DNA from: Halorubrum cibi
GTDB taxonomy: Archaea > Halobacteriota > Halobacteria > Halobacteriales > Haloferacaceae
Length of the DNA stretch: 64,000 nt
Assembly: GCF_900182635.1 (NCBI RefSeq)
Contig: NZ_FXTD01000012.1
Location: 1-64,000 of the forward strand
Direction of reading: 5' to 3'
Each line of letters begins with the position of its first letter. Positions within the stretch are counted from its first letter, which is position 1. Positions 57,984 to 64,000 of the stretch are shown piece after piece. The notes under the pieces were generated by a model. The model was not told the DNA's origin. It made no database searches and saw only the letters and a program-made list of their open reading frames with translations. The position numbers and the translations under genes are program-made.

Positions 57984-58667
57984 ATGAGAGAGAATACCCT
58001 ACGTACTTCGGACGATTCGGAGATCGATAGAACGAGTCGGCGTAAACTGCTAGGGGCAGCTGTAGTGGCAGGAGGTGGCTTCCTTGCGGGATGTATACAC
58101 CAGAGCGGGTCCGAGACGGAAGAGCAGAATACCCCCTCCCAAACTGCGGATGAGGACAGCGTACTGATCGTGTTTTTCTCTCGTACGGAAAACACCCAAG
58201 CTGTCGCTGAAATCATTCAGCAAGAAGTGGGTGGTGAGCTGTTCGAAGTGTTGCCGGCAGACCCGTACCCCGTCGATTACGACACGCTCGTCTCACAGGT
58301 AGACCAAGAAAACGAAGAGGGCTACACCCCGCCTCTCCAATGTAACGTGGAGAATATCGAGGCGTATGACACCGTATTTTTCGGTGCCCCGACGTGGGAT
58401 ATGCAGTTGCCACCGCCGATGAAGACCTTTCTGAGTGAACACGATTTGGGCGGGAAGACTGTGGTCCCGTTCAATACGAATGGTGGGTATGGCGTCGGGA
58501 GTAGCTTTCAAACGGTAGAAGATCGCTGTCCCGATGCCGACGTACGGGAGGGATTCTCTACTCGGGGTGGGTTGGAGAGAGATGGTGTGTACCTGGCAAT
58601 CAAAGACGATCGGCGGGAGGAAGTCAGGGCGGAAGTGACTGACTGGTTACAGAGGATTCAGATGTAA
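57984..58667 (+). CDS. Tat-exported lipoprotein flavodoxin
   Basis: 227 residues from the ATG at 57984. The N-terminus has a Tat signal TSRRKLLGAAVVAGGGFLAG followed directly by Cys, a lipobox, so the protein should be exported folded with its FMN and anchored outside the cell membrane. The flavodoxin fold has the phosphate loop VFFSRTENTQAVAEIIQQE, the FMN-binding FFGAPTWDMQLPPPMKTFL and VVPFNTNGGYGVG. It resembles flavodoxins that serve as quinone or disulfide reductants. It ends the redox cluster. Confidence 0.87.
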   Translation: MRENTLRTSDDSEIDRTSRRKLLGAAVVAGGGFLAGCIHQSGSETEEQNTPSQTADEDSVLIVFFSRTENTQAVAEIIQQEVGGELFEVLPADPYPVDYDTLVSQVDQENEEGYTPPLQCNVENIEAYDTVFFGAPTWDMQLPPPMKTFLSEHDLGGKTVVPFNTNGGYGVGSSFQTVEDRCPDADVREGFSTRGGLERDGVYLAIKDDRREEVRAEVTDWLQRIQM

Positions 58668-58717
58668 CCTCGGCCTTGCCGGTGCCGCGGCCGCACCTCT
58701 CTCATGGAATTGTTGCG

Positions 58718-59587
58718 TCACCGAAGTCGAACCGTTTCACCATCATACTCGAGAATATCCTTCGTGACAAGTCGCTCAATCGCGTCGTTGACGGCGTCTT
58801 CTTGATCGCCAGAAAGCGCCCGCACATTCGAGAGCGCCCGCTCTTGAATTGCTGCGACGCCGTTGATACCCTCGTCAACAGCCTTCAATACGGTGTATTC
58901 GATCTCGAATGCTGTCGCGAACGTTTCGATGTGGTCGATGAACGCATCCGGGAGCCCGGACAATGAGTTCACCGCCATTTCGATTGCGAATAGCGGGTGG
59001 GAGCGGTCACGGATCTGTCGTGCTTCAGTGGAGCCAGTATTGAACGGTCGCTGATCGTCAATCTCCGTCAGAATCACCTCATAGTCTAACCCACGCTGGG
59101 CATACGTTCGCATATCTTCGATGTCGCGGCGCCGGCCACTCCCCAGATCTCCGCCGGAGACCGCTTTTAGCAGAAACATATCCTCATCGGAGAGAATGTG
59201 TGCTGTTGCGTGACGGCCGGTCCAGAACTCTTCAGCCCGGTCGTGCATTCGGTCGGTGATCCACACTTTCCCGACGACCTGCCGTTCGAAGAGGTCAATC
59301 TGGAGTCCACGCTCTGCGTGATGCAGTTCGACGGTTTTCCCGACGCCCTCAAACGACTCTGTTGGCTCGCCGACCACTGAGAATCCCTTGGATGTGAGCG
59401 TCTGATAGACGTGTTCGAACTCAGATACCACCCCCAGCGCGAGGTCGATATCCTCCGTCTGGTCTTTCAACCCGTGAACTGTCATCGCCGATCCCCCAAG
59501 GAGATACACAGTTACGGACTCTGACAGCCAGCTGTCGAACTCTTCGAGAAACGCCCTGATTGCCTCGCTACCACTAAATACAGTCAT
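58718..59587 (-). CDS. Nucleotidyltransferase-fold protein (DUF6036/AbiEii-like), putative toxin
   Basis: 289 residues. Polymerase-beta-type nucleotidyltransferase motif LLGGSAMTVHGLKDQTEDID with GGS and D-x-D, then QIDLFERQVVGKVWI. The rest is helical, ending with a winged-helix-like DAVNDAIERLVTKDILEYDG. With the upstream helix-turn-helix gene (ATGA overlap) it resembles type IV AbiE systems, where the nucleotidyltransferase is the toxin. Order here is regulator first, then enzyme, as in AbiEi-AbiEii. Acceptor substrate is unknown. Confidence 0.78.
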   Translation of the reverse strand: MTVFSGSEAIRAFLEEFDSWLSESVTVYLLGGSAMTVHGLKDQTEDIDLALGVVSEFEHVYQTLTSKGFSVVGEPTESFEGVGKTVELHHAERGLQIDLFERQVVGKVWITDRMHDRAEEFWTGRHATAHILSDEDMFLLKAVSGGDLGSGRRRDIEDMRTYAQRGLDYEVILTEIDDQRPFNTGSTEARQIRDRSHPLFAIEMAVNSLSGLPDAFIDHIETFATAFEIEYTVLKAVDEGINGVAAIQERALSNVRALSGDQEDAVNDAIERLVTKDILEYDGETVRLR

Positions 59588-60534
59588 GCGACTCCGTACT
59601 GCTCTTTGAGTGCCCTGAATTCTGCTTCACTCGGGAGGACGACAGGAAGGTCCTCAGCGATGTCGAACTCTCCTTGGAGTGGCCGATACATCGCAGTCAC
59701 CGTAGACTCTAGACCGTACCACTGCGAAGTCCTTGTCAGCGTCTCTTGGTCGATGTCCGATGTCTCGATCAGGAGCATTGCATAACTGACGCGGCGGGAC
59801 CCGCTATCGAGGACGAGCGTGTGGCACACTACGTCGGCAGGTGTGAGTTCCATGTCTGGAGCATACCAGAACGCGGGTTCGCCAGCGAGGAAAAATTGCA
59901 GGCCGTACTCGGCAAACCGAGCAAGCCCGGTCAGTTGCCAGTCGGTGGCGCCCTCGAGTGCCTCCGTATCCTCGGCTGTCTGCACGCGGACGAGTGCTCG
60001 CTTCGGATCACACCATTCGACGGTCGCACTCGGTGCAAGTCTTCGGACGCGCGACCGGTGCTCGTGCCGGACGACTGCACGAGCGAACGTCAGCAGCGGC
60101 GAGAGGTCCTCACTCAACGCGTACTCCGGGCCGGAGGGGGATAGCATCGCGCGATGCTTGAGCGGTGACAGCGCCTTGTGGACGCCTTGCCGAGTAATCT
60201 TGAGTCGCTCGGCAATCTCAGACACACGTCGGGGCTCGTCGAGATACCAGCATACCCGGAGTGTAGCCGGCGAGAGAAGGTCGGACCACTCGACGTGTCC
60301 GAGTTCGGATCGAAGGGCCCGGTACGCTTCGACGACCGGGTGGTCTGTGAGGGAGACCTCCCGCTGGTTGTTTGCTCCACGGTGTTCGGCGAGCAATCCC
60401 GATTCGAGTAGTTCGTCGAGTACGTCGTAGAGATGAGTCTGCGAATACTCGGTTTCCATCGCGAGATCAGCTGCTGTTGCTTCCCGGCCGGTGCTCAACG
60501 CGCCGATGACGGCGAGTCCGGCCTTAGTGAGCAT
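59584..60534 (-). CDS. Winged-helix regulator paired with the nucleotidyltransferase, putative antitoxin
   Basis: 316 residues with two helix-turn-helix stretches near the N-terminus: AVIGALSTGREATAADLAME followed by YSQTHLYDVLDELLESGLL, and RVSEIAERLKITRQGVHKAL. The C-terminal half reads YGLQFFLAGEPAFWYAPDME and VVCHTLVLDSGSRR without a named domain, a position that in AbiEi holds the antitoxin domain. A TATA box (TATTTATAG, about 60559-60567 on the minus strand) lies 25-33 bp before the ATG, giving a leaderless transcript. Its stop overlaps the nucleotidyltransferase start. Confidence 0.78.
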   Translation of the reverse strand: MLTKAGLAVIGALSTGREATAADLAMETEYSQTHLYDVLDELLESGLLAEHRGANNQREVSLTDHPVVEAYRALRSELGHVEWSDLLSPATLRVCWYLDEPRRVSEIAERLKITRQGVHKALSPLKHRAMLSPSGPEYALSEDLSPLLTFARAVVRHEHRSRVRRLAPSATVEWCDPKRALVRVQTAEDTEALEGATDWQLTGLARFAEYGLQFFLAGEPAFWYAPDMELTPADVVCHTLVLDSGSRRVSYAMLLIETSDIDQETLTRTSQWYGLESTVTAMYRPLQGEFDIAEDLPVVLPSEAEFRALKEQYGVA

Positions 60535-60682
60535 CTGTGTCTACTGTAAGAACCATACCTATAAATACGTTTGCTGATTTAGGTTGACGACAATCGATTC
60601 AACAACGATTCGTCAATGCGATCTGCGACCGCAGTCTCCAATGATCTGTTGAGCTACTATCTGAATGCTGGAGCGAACATCG

Positions 60683-61078
60683 CTAAGCCAGATGTGACAC
60701 CTCGTCTGGCTCATCGACATCGTCGAATTCGCCGCGTTCGACCGGCTCCCAGTCCTCATTTGACTTCGGACTCCACCAGTCGACCTCATAGTCGCCTGAG
60801 GCACCGAGGACCTTCACCCGCGCCGACCCATCCGGAAGATCGCGACGGAGCTTCTCGTCAACGTGGAGGTTCCACGTCGAATCAGTGTCGAAGCAGGCGA
60901 GGACGGCCTCCTCGTAGCCGCGTGTCTCCTGTGACTCTTGCAGTTTGACCTGCGTATTGCAGTTCTTGCAGAACACTCCCTCGAAGAGAATGTGACTGAA
61001 CACTTCGTGCCCGCAGACCGGACACCAGAGGAACTCGAACAGTGCTTCGCTGTGGCGGTCGATGACTTCCAGACTCAT
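60683..61078 (-). CDS. Zinc-ribbon protein of a conserved haloarchaeal accessory cluster
   Basis: 131 residues. N-terminal four-Cys ribbon: LWCPVCGHEVFSHILFEGVF and CKNCNTQVKLQ. The C-terminal half has strand-rich STWNLHVDEKLRRD and ARVKVLGASGDYEVDWWSPK. No function is known. It is the last gene of a minus-strand string (62563 to 60683) that I recall recurring on haloarchaeal mobile elements. Confidence 0.75.
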   Translation of the reverse strand: MSLEVIDRHSEALFEFLWCPVCGHEVFSHILFEGVFCKNCNTQVKLQESQETRGYEEAVLACFDTDSTWNLHVDEKLRRDLPDGSARVKVLGASGDYEVDWWSPKSNEDWEPVERGEFDDVDEPDEVSHLA

Positions 61079-61155
61079 CTATGGATTTGGCCCGATTGAG
61101 ACGGGCCACCCATTCCGGCCCAAAATAAAGGTCACCGTAGATACGCACCCATCAA

Positions 61156-61521
61156 TCAGCGCTCGGCGCCGTAGACGATTGCCGAGCAGCTTTCGTAGCC
61201 GCAGTCGTGGCAGTCGAACCAGCGCTGAACTTTCGCCCCGTCTGCTGACTTCTCACCGACGAGGATGTCCTCGTTCGGGCATTCGGGACAACTCAATTCG
61301 GGCGCTGGCCGCTTCCGGAGCTCGTCACGGAACGATTTTGCGTCCTTCGTCTCGTACCCCCGCGACCATACTGGGTAGCCGCCGACGAGGATTGCGCCAC
61401 GCCACTTGTAGCGGTAGGAGTCTGGCGTTCTGTACAAGACAGCTCGAGCGCCAGTCTCGGTGTTCCGATACGCCAACGTTGGCGAGCGGCTCTCGCGTCG
61501 CCAGTTTGTGATTCTGGGCAT
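61156..61521 (-). CDS. Zinc-ribbon protein of a conserved haloarchaeal accessory cluster
   Basis: 121 residues: GARAVLYRTPDSYRYKWRGA with aromatic-rich strands, then a C-terminal ribbon LSCPECPNEDILVG and FDCHDCGYESCSAIV. It follows the 163-residue gene by 3 bases, so the pair is co-translated. Function unknown. It may bind nucleic acid through the ribbon. Confidence 0.72.
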   Translation of the reverse strand: MPRITNWRRESRSPTLAYRNTETGARAVLYRTPDSYRYKWRGAILVGGYPVWSRGYETKDAKSFRDELRKRPAPELSCPECPNEDILVGEKSADGAKVQRWFDCHDCGYESCSAIVYGAER

Positions 61522-61524
61522 TGT

Positions 61525-62016
61525 TTAGAAATGGACGTCCGCCGGAACGACCCAGAGGTCGTCACTCTCGTCGACGATGCGATCCAGCTGGCCCCGGTGG
61601 CGAATCCCGCAACCGTGTTGGTCGTACAGGAAAATCGAGGGACCGTCGTAGGCACCGACTTGATGGAAGGCATGCCGGGCGAGGTTCTCATCACGCATTA
61701 TCTCATCATCGCTAAGCTCGTCGAGCGCCTCCTGTACTTGATTGAGATTCCGCTGGAACTCGCTATTCGTCGCGCCCCAACCGCGCTCCAGAAGCTCCTG
61801 GCCTTCGTCAGAGTCTACGCGCGCTGCAACTGGGAGGTCGCCCCAACGGGCTTTCCCTGCCACCGTGGTGCCTTCTTGATCGAACGTGACGAAGTAGTCG
61901 AATACGGCGCCAGCGTGCGGATTGGCTCCAACCAGCCGATCGAACACTGCTTTACCGGTGGCCACTGCGTCGTCTCGCGTCGATGCCTCTACCAGGGTGT
62001 AAATGACCATATGCAT
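61525..62016 (-). CDS. Conserved hypothetical protein of the same cluster
   Basis: 163 residues. N-terminal MHMVIYTLVEASTRDDAVAT, a strand then helix, and a long middle with ARHAFHQVGAYDGPSIFLYD and GQLDRIVDESDDLWVVPADV. No recognised catalytic motif. A T-run (ATTTTTTTGAGC) followed by a GCGCCGGCGATGGGTGCCGG hairpin lies about 55-95 bases upstream, similar to the leader elements at 47.8-54.6 kb. An ATG 6 bases downstream is an alternative start. Confidence 0.72.
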   Translation of the reverse strand: MHMVIYTLVEASTRDDAVATGKAVFDRLVGANPHAGAVFDYFVTFDQEGTTVAGKARWGDLPVAARVDSDEGQELLERGWGATNSEFQRNLNQVQEALDELSDDEIMRDENLARHAFHQVGAYDGPSIFLYDQHGCGIRHRGQLDRIVDESDDLWVVPADVHF

Positions 62017-62122
62017 CGGTTTTCACCGTCGTCTGCCGACGCACGCGACTGCACACTGCCTCGCTACATGATGCGCCGGCACCCATCGCCGGCGCTCAAA
62101 AAAATAGTACTGACGATGCTGG

Positions 62123-62563
62123 CTAGACGTTCTCGAACTCCGACTGGCGGTCCTCTTCGTCGACGCTGATCGTCAGGTCCCCGGTTTCGTAATCGGCCTC
62201 GAACTCAACTGAGAACGTATCCGAGTTGTAGGCGGCGTGGTACGCACGATGTCGCTTGAGCGACCCGGTCGCCTTGAAGTGGAAGAAGGCAGCAGCTGTG
62301 TACGGCTTGCTTGCTGTTTCGACCTGTGCTTCGACTGCCGCCGGGAGTGCGATGTGCGGTGTGTCACTGTCGATTTCCGCGGCGAAGGATCGAGCTTCGT
62401 CTACGCTTGCTTGCGAATGTGCTGGTGTCTCACCGGTCAACACACTCACGGGTGTTTCCGTCTCATCTGTGAATAGCACGTCTTCGAAGGTACGAGTGCC
62501 AAGAATCGCGTCGGGGCTCAGCTTACAATCTTCAAATGGATCGTCGGCTAGTCCCTCAGTCAT
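62123..62563 (-). CDS. Conserved hypothetical protein of the same cluster
   Basis: 146 residues from the ATG at 62563. The frame is open to 62629, but those residues look non-coding. Acidic, with AAAFFHFKATGSLKRHRAYH in the centre and a strand pair SVEFEADYETGDLTISVDEE at the C-terminus. It heads the minus-strand string of four small genes. A variant leader hairpin (TTTTTCGGGGGCTGGAAGG) lies 25-50 bases upstream. Confidence 0.68.
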   Translation of the reverse strand: MTEGLADDPFEDCKLSPDAILGTRTFEDVLFTDETETPVSVLTGETPAHSQASVDEARSFAAEIDSDTPHIALPAAVEAQVETASKPYTAAAFFHFKATGSLKRHRAYHAAYNSDTFSVEFEADYETGDLTISVDEEDRQSEFENV

Positions 62564-62691
62564 GGAATCATGAGCCCACGAAGGCTCAGTCCTTCCAGCC
62601 CCCGAAAAACAGCGGCTGTCCCGAATCAACTCACCTACTGGCCCATCGCCTCAGAACGCGTTAGATCGCAAAGATGGTTCTGCTCTTCAGT

Positions 62692-64000
62692 TCATGTGTC
62701 GACGAGGTGATCGGGCTCGATCCGCGACAACCGCATCGCGTTCCCGGTGACGCCGAGACTCATCCCCATATCACCGACGACAACCGCCAGCGCGACGCTC
62801 ACGAGTCCCAGCGGTACGCCGAGCGCGAGCAGGAGCTTCACGCCGAGGCTGGCCCAGATGTTCTGCCGGATCACGCCGTTGGCCGTGTGCGACAGGTCGT
62901 ACAGGTAGGGGAGCTTTCCGATGTCGTCGCCCATTAGTGCGATGTCGGCCGTCTCGAGGGCGGTGTCGGTGCCGGCCGCGCCCATCGCGACACCAACCTC
63001 GGCGGTCGCCAGCGCGGGCGCGTCGTTGATACCGTCGCCAACCATCGCCACCTCACCATACTCCGCCTGTAACTCCTCGACAGCGTCGACCTTGTCCTCG
63101 GGGAGGAGTTCGGCGCGGTACTCGTCGACGCCGACTTGCTCGGCGATGGCGCGGGCGGTGCCCTCGTTGTCGCCGGTCAGCATCACTACGCGCTCGACGC
63201 CCAGCTCGTGCAGGCGTTCGACGGCCCGCTTCGAGGCCGGGCGCACTTCGTCGGCGATGGCGATCGCACCCAGCAACTCCGACTCCGTCCCGACGAGGAC
63301 GACCGTCTTGCCCTCACGCTCCAGTGAGGCGAGCGCGTCCTCGGCGAACGCCCCGTCGTTGGACGAACTAGCGTCTTCCGCCACAACGCCGCCGTCCGTC
63401 TCGCGGCGTGTCCGAGAGAGGTCGAAGCCCAGCTCCTCGAAGAGCGCCGGCTTGCCCGCGTAGTACGTCTCGCCGTTGATCTCCCCGCGGATGCCCTTCC
63501 CGGTGAGGCTCTCGAAGCCAGACAGGTCGGGGAAATCGTCCACGCTCGCCTCCTCAGCGCGGGCGAGAATAGCTGCGGCGATGGGGTGTTCGCTCCGCCG
63601 TTCCAACCCGGCGGCGCGACGGAGCAGATCGCCCTCCGTGGTATTACCGACCGGAACGACGTCGGTGACGGCGAGTTCGCCCTTGGTGAGCGTCCCGGTT
63701 TTGTCGAGGGCGACGGCGTCGACCTCGCCCATCGCTTCGAGGTAGTTGCCGCCCTTGATCAGGACGCCATTCTTCGCGGCGCTGGTGATGCCCGACACCA
63801 CCGAGACGGGTGTGGAGATTACGAACGCACACGGGCAGGCGATCACCAGCAGGGTGAGCCCGCGGATGAACCACGTTTGCCAGTCGCCCGCGAAGGTGAA
63901 CCCGTACCCGGCCACGTCCACCGACACCGGATCAGCGATAACCAGCGGCGGAATGGCGGCGGTCAGGATTGCCAGCACGACTACGAGGGGTGTGTAGTAG
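62692..64000 (-). CDS. Heavy-metal P1B-type ATPase, 5' end outside window
   Basis: C-terminal about 435 residues. The frame is open to the last base of the window, and the residues there (YYTPLVVVLAILTAAIPP) are a transmembrane segment, so the start lies beyond. P1B-ATPase motifs: LLVIACPCAFVISTPV with the metal-binding CPC, VALDKTGTLTKGEL with the phosphorylated Asp, SEHPIAAAI with the class HP pair, VVMLTGDNEGTARAIAEQVG and MVGDGINDAPALATAEVG. A CPC motif with this layout suits Zn/Cd/Pb or Cu export. The N-terminal metal-binding domain that would help choose is not visible. An unusual Ser/Asp-rich insert occurs in the nucleotide-binding domain near 63360. Confidence 0.93.
   Translation of the reverse strand, partial: YYTPLVVVLAILTAAIPPLVIADPVSVDVAGYGFTFAGDWQTWFIRGLTLLVIACPCAFVISTPVSVVSGITSAAKNGVLIKGGNYLEAMGEVDAVALDKTGTLTKGELAVTDVVPVGNTTEGDLLRRAAGLERRSEHPIAAAILARAEEASVDDFPDLSGFESLTGKGIRGEINGETYYAGKPALFEELGFDLSRTRRETDGGVVAEDASSSNDGAFAEDALASLEREGKTVVLVGTESELLGAIAIADEVRPASKRAVERLHELGVERVVMLTGDNEGTARAIAEQVGVDEYRAELLPEDKVDAVEELQAEYGEVAMVGDGINDAPALATAEVGVAMGAAGTDTALETADIALMGDDIGKLPYLYDLSHTANGVIRQNIWASLGVKLLLALGVPLGLVSVALAVVVGDMGMSLGVTGNAMRLSRIEPDHLVDT

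Overview
The window is haloarchaeal. The proteins are rich in Asp and Glu and poor in Lys. There are two TATA-binding proteins, two Orc1/Cdc6 initiators, an archaeal family B DNA polymerase, an HTH-10 type regulator, and TATA boxes about 25-30 bp before start codons. Partition genes, an origin with many origin recognition boxes (ORBs), toxin-antitoxin pairs, an ArdC-like gene, an insertion sequence and several decayed genes indicate a large plasmid, chromid or integrated element rather than core chromosome. No rRNA, tRNA or CRISPR array was seen.

Layout. (1) 1-3.1 kb: arsenic block, with the end of ArsA, two small proteins ending in Cys-Cys, and two divergent low-molecular-weight-phosphatase-type arsenate reductases. 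(2) 3.2-4.8 kb: ParA and its acidic partner, with TTCGTT-type iterons upstream and inside the partner gene. (3) 4.8-11.6 kb: an AddB/AddA-like helicase-nuclease pair. (4) 11.7-32.9 kb: a defence island built round a DISARM system. It has DrmMI, DrmD, DrmA, DrmB and DrmC, two C5-cytosine methyltransferases (one fused to an endonuclease III-like domain), a convergent HEPN-like protein, two TBP genes, and the remains of a second drmD between the TBP genes. (5) 33-44.7 kb: replication region, with a first Orc1/Cdc6, a frameshifted SRAP gene, an EVE-like protein, a rhomboid-like protein, an operon of a RecA-like protein, a small protein and PolB, then an ORB-rich origin round a second Orc1/Cdc6 and a 7 x 33 bp tandem repeat. 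(6) 44.7-54.6 kb: plasmid accessory genes, including a SWIM protein, a lone TnpB element, an ArdC-like protein, an Acr3-like arsenite exporter, many small conserved proteins and a TumE-type toxin-antitoxin pair. (7) 54.8-58.7 kb: a redox cluster with an HTH-10 regulator, two aldo/keto reductases, a cupin and a Tat lipoprotein flavodoxin. (8) 58.7-62.6 kb: an AbiE-like pair and small zinc-ribbon proteins. (9) 62.7-64 kb: a heavy-metal P-type ATPase cut by the window end.

Two repeated signals tie the accessory region together. A 41-42 bp dyad with TTAACCAACA / TGTTGGTTAA arms occurs four times (37.7, 41.4, 44.7 and 50.5 kb), at module boundaries. A T-run followed by a GC-rich hairpin recurs 30-75 bp before the start codon of many minus-strand genes at 47.7-54.6 kb. 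The strongest candidates for something undescribed are the DISARM variant with its glycosylase-like methyltransferase fusion and linked TBPs, and the four-copy dyad.
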